64,000 nucleotides of DNA from Roseovarius indicus (GTDB lineage Bacteria > Pseudomonadota > Alphaproteobacteria > Rhodobacterales > Rhodobacteraceae), in NCBI RefSeq assembly GCF_008728195.1, contig NZ_CP031598.1:2852001-2916000 (forward strand). The letters are read 5' to 3'. Both the position numbers and the translations under genes were made by a program. How positions within the stretch are numbered: the first letter of the stretch is position 1; each line of letters starts with the position of its first letter. This document shows, in pieces, positions 17,497 through 25,141 of this stretch. The notes beneath the pieces are model-generated. The model was not told the origin of the DNA and did no database searches. It saw only the letters and a program-made list of their open reading frames with translations.

Positions 17497-17960
17497 GGTT
17501 TTGTTTTTCGATTGATGCCGCGCGGGTTGTTTGCGGGCGCTCGATAAACGGGAAAATCTTTTCCGGGCCTCCAATCGTTGAACAGTTTCCGCCCCACCAC
17601 CGGCTTGACGCCTGGAAGTGCGATTTCTGTGAGTTCGTAGGCCGGCGCGGTGCCTGAACCTTCAGAGCCGAGGTGCGCGCCCTCTGTGACCACAAGAAAG
17701 CCTTTGGCCTGTAGGTCGTGGAATGCGCGCCCAGCAGTCTTGATGTTGACGCCCATGCGCTCGGCAAGCTGAGACAATGAAAGGCGCAATTGGCCGTTCC
17801 GGTTCGCTTTCGGCCCTTTCCATTCCATGCGAAGCCACGGGTATGCGGCCTGCGCGGACGGAGACAGGGCGCGCCATGCAGGCGTTTCCAGCGTTGCGCG
17901 AAGTATCTGTGTTCCCCAATGCTGCCCTTTGCCTGCTTCATTCTTCTTCTCACGCCCCAT
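17448..17960 (-). CDS. Winged-helix protein, putative replication initiator or regulator of the island
   Basis: 170 residues from MGREKKNEAGKGQHWG at 17960, preceded by AAAGGG; an ATG at 17978 would add six residues and lacks such a site. Residues 50-100 hold a helix-turn-helix core (LSLSQLAERMGVNIKTAGRAFHDLQAKGFLVVTE) like the N-terminal winged helix of replication initiators and MarR-like proteins. The basic C-terminal tail (RGINRKTKPHAQNGEGATPKRGRF) is encoded by iteron copies. It overlaps the HNH gene by eleven bases. Replication role is inferred from the iterons beside it; a transcription regulator is the alternative. Confidence 0.72.
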   Translation of the reverse strand: MGREKKNEAGKGQHWGTQILRATLETPAWRALSPSAQAAYPWLRMEWKGPKANRNGQLRLSLSQLAERMGVNIKTAGRAFHDLQAKGFLVVTEGAHLGSEGSGTAPAYELTEIALPGVKPVVGRKLFNDWRPGKDFPVYRAPANNPRGINRKTKPHAQNGEGATPKRGRF

Positions 17961-18195
17961 CCTTCGGCCCTTTGGCATGGTGTTGCTTGTGATGGCGTCG
18001 GCAGAGAAAGCGCACATCGAAGGGCCGCGAATAATCGTCGTGATGCATGTCCGCCTTTTCGCCGCCACACACCTCGCAGGGTTGACGCTTGATCACGCCG
18101 AGGCGTAGGGCGTTCTGCGCTGCAAGGTGGCAGGCGTATTTCTTCGGATTGCGCTTCCGCCATATCTGCTGGCGTGTGGGCTTCTCCTTGCTCAT
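17950..18195 (-). CDS. Small HNH-endonuclease-like protein
   Basis: 81 residues. QPCEVCGG gives one CxxC zinc knuckle; KADMHHDDYSRPFDVRFLCRRHHKQHH supplies the HH...H...C..HH pattern of small HNH proteins found in phages and capsid-encoding islands, where HNH proteins assist DNA packaging. A second CxxC is replaced by C..HH. The start overlaps the stop of the 31-aa ORF by one base. Nuclease activity is inferred from motif only. Confidence 0.8.
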   Translation of the reverse strand: MSKEKPTRQQIWRKRNPKKYACHLAAQNALRLGVIKRQPCEVCGGEKADMHHDDYSRPFDVRFLCRRHHKQHHAKGPKDGA

Positions 18196-18290
18196 TAGGA
18201 AGCCCCCCAGATCAGGAAGGCGAGGGCCTGTGCCTGTGCTTCGGTCACGCTATGCAAGCGCATCAGGTATTTGACTTGTAACTTCTTCAT
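18195..18290 (-). CDS. Very small ORF, 31 aa
   Basis: MKKLQVKYLMRLHSVTEAQAQALAFLIWGAS. A strong GAGGTGAG sits just before the ATG at 18290, and the stop overlaps the HNH start by one base (TAATG), so it is probably translated and coupled. Amphipathic helix, no family. The longer in-frame extension to 18440 lacks a ribosome site and overlaps AlpA. Confidence 0.5.
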   Translation of the reverse strand: MKKLQVKYLMRLHSVTEAQAQALAFLIWGAS

Positions 18291-18402
18291 TTGCTCACCT
18301 CGTTGTTGCCCGAGGTGGCGCGGCATGGTATCTTTCCCGTCGAACCCGCTAAAATTCGCACTAATGGAAAGCCCCCGCCGTGCCATCGGTCGGGGGGTTT
18401 TC

Positions 18403-18600
18403 TTATGCGGCTTCCGTGTTCTGGGATTCGAGCCATTCAATCACGTCGGCTTCACGCCAGTAACGGCGATTTCCGATGTAGACTGGCTTAGGAAAGTTCA
18501 GCGCGGGATCGCGCATCCAGCGCCAAAGCGTCATTTGGGAAATGTCACCACACAGGGCCAAGACCTTCGCGGCCTGAATGCGTTTTTCGTTCTCAGTCAC
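18403..18600 (-). CDS. alpA: AlpA-family excisionase/regulator
   Basis: 65 residues, MerR-like winged helix: AAKVLALCGDISQMTLWRWMRDPALNFPKPVYIGNRRYWREADVIEWLES has the fold and the wing tryptophan of AlpA, which activates excision genes in P4-like and phage-inducible islands. The start is GTG at 18600 with a near-perfect GGAGGTAA upstream. It follows the 232-aa gene after 83 bases containing an inverted repeat. The recognition helix is intact. Confidence 0.88.
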   Translation of the reverse strand: MTENEKRIQAAKVLALCGDISQMTLWRWMRDPALNFPKPVYIGNRRYWREADVIEWLESQNTEAA

Positions 18601-18650
18601 TGGCTTACCTCCTTCGCGTTAAACCATGTGCGAAAGAGGTAACGTGTCGA

Positions 18651-18680
18651 GTTGACGGCACACGATCATGCCTCGTCAAC
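18651..18680. promoter_or_regulatory. Inverted repeat upstream of alpA
   Basis: GTTGACG (18651-18657) and CGTCAAC (18674-18680) separated by 16 bp, in the 83-bp gap ahead of alpA. On the minus strand the right arm contains TTGACG, a -35-like hexamer, so a repressor bound here could cover an alpA promoter. Confidence 0.4.
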
Positions 18681-18683
18681 TTT

Positions 18684-19382
18684 CTAAATGGCTTGTCGGA
18701 TTGTGTTTGTCGCCGGGCGTAATACCCCGGCATCTTCGGGCCAATTGCGGCTGATCCAAATGGCGATACTGGACTTGGAAGCCTGTGGGTTCCTTTCCTT
18801 GTATTCGTTCGCCATTCTGATGGCGATCATCTTCCATTGCTTGGCCTTCGCCGCTTTCTCGGCGTTGGCCGCAGCGCGCCCTTCCGAGACTTCTCGAAGA
18901 CCTCGCTCTGATTTCTTGCGGATCGTTATTCTTTTTAGGTGCCGCCGCCGTGCGTTAAAGCGGTTGATCCCAACCCCAAGTTGAAAGGCGTTAAAAAAAA
19001 CTTTCTCCATATCCCCATGAGCCAAAGCGCTTTCCAGGAAAATGATACCCATGTAGATGCTTGCCGCCTCATGCACAGGCGTAAGCGGTTCAGATTGACT
19101 TCTCGCGAAAGCCCAACCTGGCGATACCGCCTTGCCAGTGGGGCGCTCGCCTTCTTGAACATCACACCAGAACCTGCCCTTGTGGAAAATGCTTTTACCA
19201 GGATCTGAAAACCCCGCATCCGTCAAAACCTCCGCAATCTCACGCTTTACTGCAGATAAAAGGTTCTTGGAACTGATGTTCCCAGCTTTTGACAGCTCTG
19301 CCAGCGCATCAAAATCTTCATCTGAGTCAGAAAACGTTTCACTTTCAACGCGATGCATCGCGTCTTCCCAAACGCACTTCAC
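18684..19382 (-). CDS. Island protein of unknown function next to the integrase
   Basis: 232 residues. The GTG at 19382 overlaps the integrase stop and has GGGGC eight bases upstream; an ATG at 19358 is the alternative. Middle part is helical (ASIYMGIIFLESALAHGDMEKVFFNAFQLGVGINRFNARRRHLKRI), the last 80 residues are basic with an alanine/lysine helix and a segment (KSSIAIWISRNWPEDAGVLRPATNTIRQAI) that looks like a helix-turn-helix. Similar basic proteins downstream of integrases are often DNA-binding, but no family is assigned. Confidence 0.65.
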   Translation of the reverse strand: MKCVWEDAMHRVESETFSDSDEDFDALAELSKAGNISSKNLLSAVKREIAEVLTDAGFSDPGKSIFHKGRFWCDVQEGERPTGKAVSPGWAFARSQSEPLTPVHEAASIYMGIIFLESALAHGDMEKVFFNAFQLGVGINRFNARRRHLKRITIRKKSERGLREVSEGRAAANAEKAAKAKQWKMIAIRMANEYKERNPQASKSSIAIWISRNWPEDAGVLRPATNTIRQAI

Positions 19383-20632
19383 CGTTTTGCCCCCTCAATC
19401 TGAACCACGTTATCCGACCTGCCCTCTACCAGATCGGCCACCAGCCTCGCCCATGCGTCCAGCGCGGCCCGCTTTTCGTCGGCATAGTCATGTCGCTGAT
19501 AAACGGCCACAATGCCGCCGCCCGTGCCGCTGACGTGGTTTAGAACCGCCTCTGTCACACGCACAGGTATGCCAAGCCGCGCCATGCCAGTAGCGGCAGT
19601 GCGGCGCAGATCATGAAATGTCCAATGCGGGATTTCCACCGGCTCCCCGGCTTCTTCGCTGGCAATCTCGGCCATGCGTTCGGCAATGTGATTTCGGCCT
19701 TTGTGAAAGCCGCTGAGTGGGCTTGCGCCGGTTGTGGTATAGATTAGGCGGGGGCGGCTCTCTACCCGCTCCACGCCCGCCAGAACAGCCCGCACGGCCT
19801 CAGAGAGCGGCACCGTATGCGAGCGTCCGTTTTTGGTGCGTTCGGTAGACAGATACCAAACACCGCCTTCTATTTCGGCGTCGGAAATCCCGGCAACTTC
19901 TCCAAGCCGCTGGCCGGTCAAAAGCAAGGTTTTGCCAAACGGCCCCCAAGGAAAGCCCAGATCGTCGCAGGCGCGCCAGAACCATCGGATCTCGTCATCA
20001 CTCAGAACGCGGTCGCGGCTCTTTTCCTTGACAACCGGCTTGACGCCCTGCGCCGGTGACATGGCGATGATGTCACGATCCACGCACCAACCGAAGAACG
20101 TTCCGAGATAGGATCGGACGCGATTTGCGCTCACAACGCGACCGCTATCAGCTATCCCGTCTAGAAGGTCGATCACATCACGGCGGGCAATGTCGTGAAT
20201 GTCGCGATCCCCCCAGACGGTCCTAACGTGACGGTCCAATTCGCGCTTCACTGTCGCGCCGGATTTCAAAGTGCTGAGATGCCTTTTAGCGTATTGTTCT
20301 AGTAGCGTCTTGATCTTGTCGCGCTCGGATAAGTGCGCCTCGATGCGCGCCGCCTTGGCCTTCCTTTTCGCGGCGCCAGGATCGTTACCTAGTTCCAGCG
20401 CCTCGATTGCCTCCGATGCAGCGGCCCGTGCATCTGCCACTCCCATAATCGGCCATTTGCCTAGCGTGAGTTTGCGAGGCTTGCCGGAATACCGATATCG
20501 GAGCGCCCAGCTTTTGACGCCGCTCGGTTGGATCACAAGGTACAGGCCAGAAAGTGCCGGATCTGGAATTTCACGACGTTTTGGCCCCGGCTTAAAAGCC
20601 TCCACCGCCTTGGTTGTCATCGCCTTTGCCAT
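19379..20632 (-). CDS. int: Tyrosine-type site-specific integrase, P4-like
   Basis: 417 residues from ATG at 20632. Residues 1-90 are the arm-binding domain (TTKAVEAFKPGPKRREIPDPALSGLYLVIQPSG), 95-190 the core-binding domain, 200-417 the catalytic domain with Arg242 (TGQRLGE), His340-x-x-Arg343 (FHDLRRTA), His365 (LNHVSG) and the nucleophile Tyr378 (VYQRHDY). All catalytic residues are present, so it should be active. It lies 168 bases from the right att repeat, and GGGGTAAC arm sites occupy its upstream region. It inserts the island into the tRNA-Asn 3' end. Confidence 0.95.
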   Translation of the reverse strand: MAKAMTTKAVEAFKPGPKRREIPDPALSGLYLVIQPSGVKSWALRYRYSGKPRKLTLGKWPIMGVADARAAASEAIEALELGNDPGAAKRKAKAARIEAHLSERDKIKTLLEQYAKRHLSTLKSGATVKRELDRHVRTVWGDRDIHDIARRDVIDLLDGIADSGRVVSANRVRSYLGTFFGWCVDRDIIAMSPAQGVKPVVKEKSRDRVLSDDEIRWFWRACDDLGFPWGPFGKTLLLTGQRLGEVAGISDAEIEGGVWYLSTERTKNGRSHTVPLSEAVRAVLAGVERVESRPRLIYTTTGASPLSGFHKGRNHIAERMAEIASEEAGEPVEIPHWTFHDLRRTAATGMARLGIPVRVTEAVLNHVSGTGGGIVAVYQRHDYADEKRAALDAWARLVADLVEGRSDNVVQIEGAKR

Positions 20633-20648
20633 AATCAATTTGTCCCTT

Positions 20649-20695
20649 GGGGTAACGATGGGGTAACAGTTTTGCGTGTTTTCGACTGTTACCCC
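20649..20695. repeat. Integrase arm-type sites, right
   Basis: GGGGTAAC at 20649-20656 and 20660-20667 (11 bp apart) and inverted GTTACCCC at 20688-20695, directly upstream of int. The octamer matches the pair at the left end (10855, 10867). Binding here could also repress int. Confidence 0.62.
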
Positions 20696-20799
20696 AAGTT
20701 AGGAACATTGCATAACAATGCAATAAAATACTTGTTTTACAGGGTATTTTTCTGACCCGATAGTTTTACATGGTTATGATCTGTTAGGCCAAGAATTTC

Positions 20800-20855
20800 G
20801 ACTGTTAATCAATTGGTCGTAGGTTCGATCCCTACCGCCGGAGCCAAAATCCTCA
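20800..20855 (+). repeat. att site, right (tRNA-Asn 3' fragment)
   Basis: Exact 56-bp copy of 10743-10798 without the tRNA 5' half. Marks the right border of the island. Confidence 0.95.
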
Positions 20856-20977
20856 CAACCTCCTGATTTCATTGGAAATCCGTCTCGGCGGGGTGGTGGG
20901 GTGTGTTCTGGCCCAGGACGCAGGGGCAAGGCAGCGGGGGCGAGTCCCCTCGCAGGAGCCCCGCCCGTCTCGCCAAA

Positions 20978-21883
20978 TCAGATCTGTTTCGGCCGTTGGT
21001 CGTCCGGCAAAGCGCCGGTGTAATACGGCAGGTCGACCGCGCGCGGGGTGTAGCTGCCGTCGGCGATGCAGGCGTTGATGTGGGTGGCGATCTCTTCCAG
21101 CGTCGCGAACCAGACGTCGACCTTGTCCATGATGTAGCGGATCATCTGCGAGATCGCCTGTGCCCGGGGCCCGCGCGCCGACACCCAGGGGTGCCAGATC
21201 GCCAGCCACAGACCGCCATGCTCGTAGGCGAAGTCGAATTCCGACAGGTACACCGCCTTGGCCTCGTCGGGGGTGCGGATGCTCATCATGTATTGCAGTT
21301 CGATATTGTGGACGTAATGCGGCCAGTCATCCATGGCCCAGTGCGTCGGCAGTTCGATCAGGTTGCCCGAGCCGGTGCGGATGAGGTTGGGCACGTCGTC
21401 GGTCATCAGGCTGGAATCGTAGAGGAACCCCTCCTGCGCCAGAAGATCGGCGGTGTCGCGCGAGAAATTGTAGACCGGGGCGCGGTAGCCGCGGGGTTTC
21501 TGGCCGGTCATCCGCACGATCGTCTCGGTCGAGCGTTGCAGCCAGTGCAGCTCGTCTTCGCGGGTCAGGCGGTTGGGGCTTTCGTGCAGGTAGCCGTGAT
21601 GGCCGATCTCGTGCCCGCCCTCGAGGATCATCTCGACAAGCCTGGGGTGCTGTTCCATGCACCAGGCCGGGTAGAAGAAGGTCTGGCGCAGGTCGTATTC
21701 GCGGAAGATCTTCAGAAGGCGCGGCACCGCGATCTCGTCATAGCGCAGCCACGAGGTGGAGGAGACCATGTCGGGCACGCGATCGCCGTACTCGAGATGC
21801 AGGAAGCTGTCGGTGTCGATGTCGAAGGTGATGGCCGCCGCGCATTTCGCGCCGTTGGGCCAGGGGACGGGGTTCTCGATCAT
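20978..21883 (-). CDS. Polysaccharide-deacetylase-fold hydrolase
   Basis: 301 residues, carbohydrate esterase 4 fold. AAITFDIDTDSF gives the catalytic and metal-binding aspartates (the second D of the DxD pattern), EIGHHGYLHESP the two metal histidines, GYRAPVYNFS the RxPY motif, and LAIWHPWVS the late histidine. This cytosolic branch (no signal peptide) includes PuuE-type allantoinases and amide hydrolases, so the substrate is probably a small amide or amidine rather than a polymer. AGGAG precedes the ATG. Last gene of the ADI-ABC-SDR operon; 30 bases follow the SDR gene. First chromosomal gene after the island. Confidence 0.88.
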   Translation of the reverse strand: MIENPVPWPNGAKCAAAITFDIDTDSFLHLEYGDRVPDMVSSTSWLRYDEIAVPRLLKIFREYDLRQTFFYPAWCMEQHPRLVEMILEGGHEIGHHGYLHESPNRLTREDELHWLQRSTETIVRMTGQKPRGYRAPVYNFSRDTADLLAQEGFLYDSSLMTDDVPNLIRTGSGNLIELPTHWAMDDWPHYVHNIELQYMMSIRTPDEAKAVYLSEFDFAYEHGGLWLAIWHPWVSARGPRAQAISQMIRYIMDKVDVWFATLEEIATHINACIADGSYTPRAVDLPYYTGALPDDQRPKQI

Positions 21884-21913
21884 GGGAGGCTCCTTTCGCG
21901 GGTCGGGGGGCGG

Positions 21914-22699
21914 TCAGGTCAGCAGGTGGCCGCCGTCGATGGCCAGTTCGGTTCCGGTGACATAGGCGGCCTCGTCCGACAACAGGTAGACGGCGCCATG
22001 GGCGATATCGGCAGGCTGGCCGATGCCCAGCGGGCAGAGCCGGTGCCATTCGGCGCGGACCTCGGCGTCGGAGGACAGGCCGCGTTCGCGGGTGACGTCG
22101 GCGATCTCGCGTTCGACCATCGGGGTGGCGATCACGCCGGGATGGATGGTGTTGACGCGGATGCGGGCCTCGGACGTGGCGCCTTCCAGCGCCGCGACCT
22201 TGCTGAGCTGGGTCACCGCCGCCTTGCTGGCGCAATAGGCGGCGTTCAAGGCAAGCGGGTGGGAGGCGAGCGTGGAGGACATGTTGACGATGGCCCCCTG
22301 CCCGGCCGCGCGCATCACCCGCATCGCGGCCTGCGTGCCGAGGAACGTGCCCTCGAGATTGACGGCGAAGACCCGGCGAAGATCGTCGAGCGTGGTGTCG
22401 AGAAGCGGGCGGGAGAGCTGGATGCCGGCGTTGTTGACGAGGCCGTCGAGGCGGCCGTGGGTGGCGGCGATCCCGTCGGTTACTTCTGTCCAGCGGAACG
22501 GGTCGGTGACGTCGAGCGGTTGGGCCTGTGCGGCGTGGCCCTGGCCGGTGATCTCGGCGGCGACGGCCGCGCAGGCGGAGGCGTCGATATCGGCGACGGT
22601 CACGAGCGCGCCCTCCGTGGCCGCCTGGATCGCGATGGCCCGGCCGATCCCGGCGCCCGCGCCGGTGACGAGGATCACCTTGCCTGTCAGTCTGCCCAT
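21914..22699 (-). CDS. SDR-family NAD(P)-dependent oxidoreductase
   Basis: 261 residues. Classical short-chain dehydrogenase: TGAGAGIG cofactor motif near residue 12, NNAG at about 88, catalytic Ser in VNMSST, and YCASK (Tyr-x-x-x-Lys). The C-terminus ends VTGTELAIDGGHLLT as usual. Asp in VADID after the second strand favours NAD. Located 22 bases after the second SDR in the same operon; two consecutive SDRs suggest successive oxidation or epimerisation of a hydroxyl in the imported substrate. Confidence 0.92.
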   Translation of the reverse strand: MGRLTGKVILVTGAGAGIGRAIAIQAATEGALVTVADIDASACAAVAAEITGQGHAAQAQPLDVTDPFRWTEVTDGIAATHGRLDGLVNNAGIQLSRPLLDTTLDDLRRVFAVNLEGTFLGTQAAMRVMRAAGQGAIVNMSSTLASHPLALNAAYCASKAAVTQLSKVAALEGATSEARIRVNTIHPGVIATPMVEREIADVTRERGLSSDAEVRAEWHRLCPLGIGQPADIAHGAVYLLSDEAAYVTGTELAIDGGHLLT

Positions 22700-22721
22700 C
22701 GGTTGGCCTTCCTTGTCCGTC

Positions 22722-23513
22722 TCATATCACCCCTGCGCCCCGGTCGACATTGATCGCCTGCCCGGTCATGTCGCGGGCGAGGTCGGAGGCGAGGAAAAGG
22801 TAGATCGCCTGCATGTCCTGCGGTTGCATCATGCCGGGCATGGGGAAGCTGTCGGCGATCTGCTGCACGATCTCGGCGACAGGAATGCCCTGTTCGGCCG
22901 CCTGCTCGCGCACCGTCCACATGGCGCCCTCGGTTTCGACCCAGCCGGGACAGACCGCGTTGACATTGATCCCCTTCGGCCCGAGATCGGCGGCGAGCGC
23001 CCGGGTCAGGCCGATGACGGCGTGTTTTGAGGTCACGTAGCCCGCGTATTCCGGCACCGCCGTCTTGCCCCAGATCGAGGAGGTCAGGACGATCTTGCCG
23101 CCCTGCCCCATCTTGCCAAGCGCGGCGCGGGTGACATGCCACATGCCGGTGACGTTGATGGCCATGCAGCGCTCGAACTCGGCGTCGATCAACGGGTCGG
23201 GGTTATCCACCGGCGTGCGCGGCTGGTAGCCCGCGACCTGGATCAGCGCGTCGATGGGCGGCAGCGGGTCGAGCGCGGCGCGCACCTGCCCGGCATCCGA
23301 TACGTCGCAGTGCAGGACATGCTCGGGCGCGGTGCCGGTGGCGGCGATCCCGGCCGCCGCCTCGTGGATCAGGTCGTTCTCGGCCAGCACCGACAGGCGC
23401 GCGCCCGCCTGCGCCAGCCCCAAAGCCACGGATCGGCCAATGCCGCTGCTGGCGCCTGTCACCAGCACGTGCCGCCCCTCGTAGAGTGCGCGATAGGCGG
23501 CCGCCGCGCTCAT
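22722..23513 (-). CDS. SDR-family oxidoreductase
   Basis: 263 residues from ATG 23513, overlapping the permease stop by four bases. TGASSGIG near 20, SSIWG catalytic Ser, YVTSK catalytic Tyr/Lys, C-terminal GQAINVDRGAGVI. The usual NNAG is replaced by QVAG (IDALIQVAGYQ), a tolerated variant. The insert MWTVREQAAEQGIPVAEIVQQIADSFPM resembles 3-hydroxybutyrate dehydrogenases, which is the closest type I can name, but its place in an uptake operon argues for another substrate. Confidence 0.9.
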   Translation of the reverse strand: MSAAAAYRALYEGRHVLVTGASSGIGRSVALGLAQAGARLSVLAENDLIHEAAAGIAATGTAPEHVLHCDVSDAGQVRAALDPLPPIDALIQVAGYQPRTPVDNPDPLIDAEFERCMAINVTGMWHVTRAALGKMGQGGKIVLTSSIWGKTAVPEYAGYVTSKHAVIGLTRALAADLGPKGINVNAVCPGWVETEGAMWTVREQAAEQGIPVAEIVQQIADSFPMPGMMQPQDMQAIYLFLASDLARDMTGQAINVDRGAGVI

Positions 23514-24286
23514 CCGCGGTACCGGGTGATGCGCAGGGCCACGATGCTGGCGCTGATCGTCGCCACCAGAACCAGCGTGCCGAGCGCGTTGATGCTGGGG
23601 TCGAGCGAGGTGCGCAGCATGCCCCAGATCAGCGTCGGCAGGGTCATGCCGCTGCCGATGGTGAAGAAGGTGATGATGAAATCGTCGAGCGAGACGGCCA
23701 TGGCGATCAGCGTTGCACCGATAAGGGTGGGCCGGATGATCGGCAGGATGATGGTGAAGAAGATCCGCAGCGGCGAGGCGCCAAGGTCGCGGGCGCTGTC
23801 GACCACGGCATAGTTGAAGTTCGACATCTGCGCATAGACGATCAGGATGACGAAAGGCTGGGTGAAGACGAGGTGGCTGGGGATGACCGTATGCAGCCCC
23901 ATCGGAATGCCAAGCCCCGCGTAGGAGGTGACGAGCGACAGCGCCAGCACCAAGGGCGGCATCATGATCGGGAAGGACAGCACCGTTATCAGCCTTCCGG
24001 CCCGCGCCGGCCTGAGCCGCGCAAGGCCCAGAGCGGCCAGCGTGCCCACCACGGTCGAGGACAGACCCACCGCGCCGGTGACGATGATCGAATTCTGCAA
24101 GCCGCGCCAGAAATTGTCGTTGTCGAAAAGCGCCCGGTACCAGTCGAGCGTCAGCCCGCCGATGGGCAGCGTTGCCTGCGCGTTCTCTCCGAAGGAGAAG
24201 AGCACCACCAGCACCAGCGGCGACAGCATGAAGAAGATGCTCACGGCACCGAAGAGCGGCCAGAAGAGGTTGTTGGATCCCTGCAT
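23510..24286 (-). CDS. potC: ABC transporter permease, PotC-like
   Basis: 258 residues with six membrane helices. The EAA loop reads VDSARDLGASPLRIFFTIILPII, the ATPase contact of binding-protein-dependent importers of the spermidine/putrescine type. Follows the PotB-like gene by nine bases and overlaps the SDR gene. Acts in the inner membrane as half of the channel. The gene symbol indicates family position, not proven polyamine transport. Confidence 0.92.
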   Translation of the reverse strand: MQGSNNLFWPLFGAVSIFFMLSPLVLVVLFSFGENAQATLPIGGLTLDWYRALFDNDNFWRGLQNSIIVTGAVGLSSTVVGTLAALGLARLRPARAGRLITVLSFPIMMPPLVLALSLVTSYAGLGIPMGLHTVIPSHLVFTQPFVILIVYAQMSNFNYAVVDSARDLGASPLRIFFTIILPIIRPTLIGATLIAMAVSLDDFIITFFTIGSGMTLPTLIWGMLRTSLDPSINALGTLVLVATISASIVALRITRYRG

Positions 24287-24295
24287 CGCCGCCCC

Positions 24296-25138
24296 CTATC
24301 GCCGTCTCAGAAGCCGCGACAGCGCCACCCGGAAGGCGACCAGCGTGGCGAGGCAGACCAGGAGAACCGAATAGGACAGCGCCGATCCCATGGGCGTGTT
24401 GAGCCGGTTCACGAACTGGCTTTCGATGAAGTTGCCCACCATGAAGGTATGCGGCCCGCCCACCAGTCGGGGCGTCACGTAATCGCCGGCCGACATCAGG
24501 AACGACAGCGCAAAGGCCGCGAAGATCCCCGCCTGGCATTGCGGCAGCACCACGTCGAGCACGGTGCGGGCCTTCGAGGCGCCAAGGTCGCGCGCGCATT
24601 CGACCGGCGTGTCGTCGATGCTGCTGAGCGAGCCGACAATGGGCAGGATGGCGAAGGGCAGCAGGAAATGCACCAGCGTCAGCACCACGGCGGGCGGGCT
24701 GTAGAGCAGCCACGAAATGGGCTCCGACACGAGCCCGAGCCCGACAAGCGTCTGGTTGAGGATGCCGTTGGTGCCGAGGATCGTCTTCCAGGCGTAGATC
24801 TTGACGAGGTAGCCGCCGAAGAGCGTCACCAGCGCGATGAACAGCACCAGCGGGCCGAAGCGGCCGGCATGAAACCGGATCATGTAGGCGATCATGAAGG
24901 CAAGGAAGGTGGTGATCGTGGCAATCAGCAGCGCGATGCCGAGGGTGAACAGCCCGGCATGGAAATACTGCTCGTAGACCTCGACATAGTTCTCGAAGGT
25001 CGCGTCGGGCACAAGCTGGTACATCTTCAGCTGCCAGAAGCTGACCACGAAGAAATAGCTCATCGGCAGCACGAAGAAGCACAGCAGCACCAGAAGCGCC
25101 GGCGTGGTCATCAGAAGCGGTTTGCGGTCGGCTGACAT
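24296..25138 (-). CDS. potB: ABC transporter permease, PotB-like
   Basis: 280 residues with six membrane helices (first at about 9-31, MTTPALLVLLCFFVLPMSYFFVVSF). The EAA loop is VECARDLGASKARTVLDVVLPQC. Sits three bases from the ATPase gene. Its N-terminus and the TFENYVEVY segment are typical for the polyamine/opine-type importer family. Confidence 0.92.
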   Translation of the reverse strand: MSADRKPLLMTTPALLVLLCFFVLPMSYFFVVSFWQLKMYQLVPDATFENYVEVYEQYFHAGLFTLGIALLIATITTFLAFMIAYMIRFHAGRFGPLVLFIALVTLFGGYLVKIYAWKTILGTNGILNQTLVGLGLVSEPISWLLYSPPAVVLTLVHFLLPFAILPIVGSLSSIDDTPVECARDLGASKARTVLDVVLPQCQAGIFAAFALSFLMSAGDYVTPRLVGGPHTFMVGNFIESQFVNRLNTPMGSALSYSVLLVCLATLVAFRVALSRLLRRR

Positions 25139-25141
25139 GGG

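Larger units (their letters stand above)
10743..20855. mobile_element. Integrated phage-satellite-like island in tRNA-Asn
   Basis: About 10.1 kb bounded by a perfect 56-bp direct repeat of the tRNA-Asn 3' end. The right end carries a tyrosine integrase, an unknown 232-aa protein, AlpA, a 31-aa ORF, an HNH protein, a winged-helix protein with iterons, two small ORFs, an HK97-type capsid protein, a P27 small terminase and a tape-measure-like protein, all on the minus strand. The left end has an XRE regulator and two membrane proteins on plus, and two small ORFs on minus. Portal, large terminase, protease, connectors and other tail genes are absent. This composition (int, alpA, replication-type protein, terS, capsid) resembles phage-inducible islands rather than a full prophage; the assignment to that class is inference. 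Confidence 0.88.

Noticed and set aside
17333..18163. Alternative long frame covering the winged-helix gene and all iterons (MPKMG repeats)
   Set aside because: It is out of frame with the helix-turn-helix protein; the MPKMG repeats are just translations of iterons.
18364..18402. CCCCCG/CGGGGG hairpin between alpA and the 31-aa ORF as a terminator
   Set aside because: Stem is G/C-rich but the loop is long and the T-run is on the plus strand, against the gene direction; left out.
20905..20965. tRNA-like GGGGGCGAGTCCCC stretch after the right att site
   Set aside because: No cloverleaf can be drawn and no anticodon arm is present; probably G/C-rich intergenic sequence.
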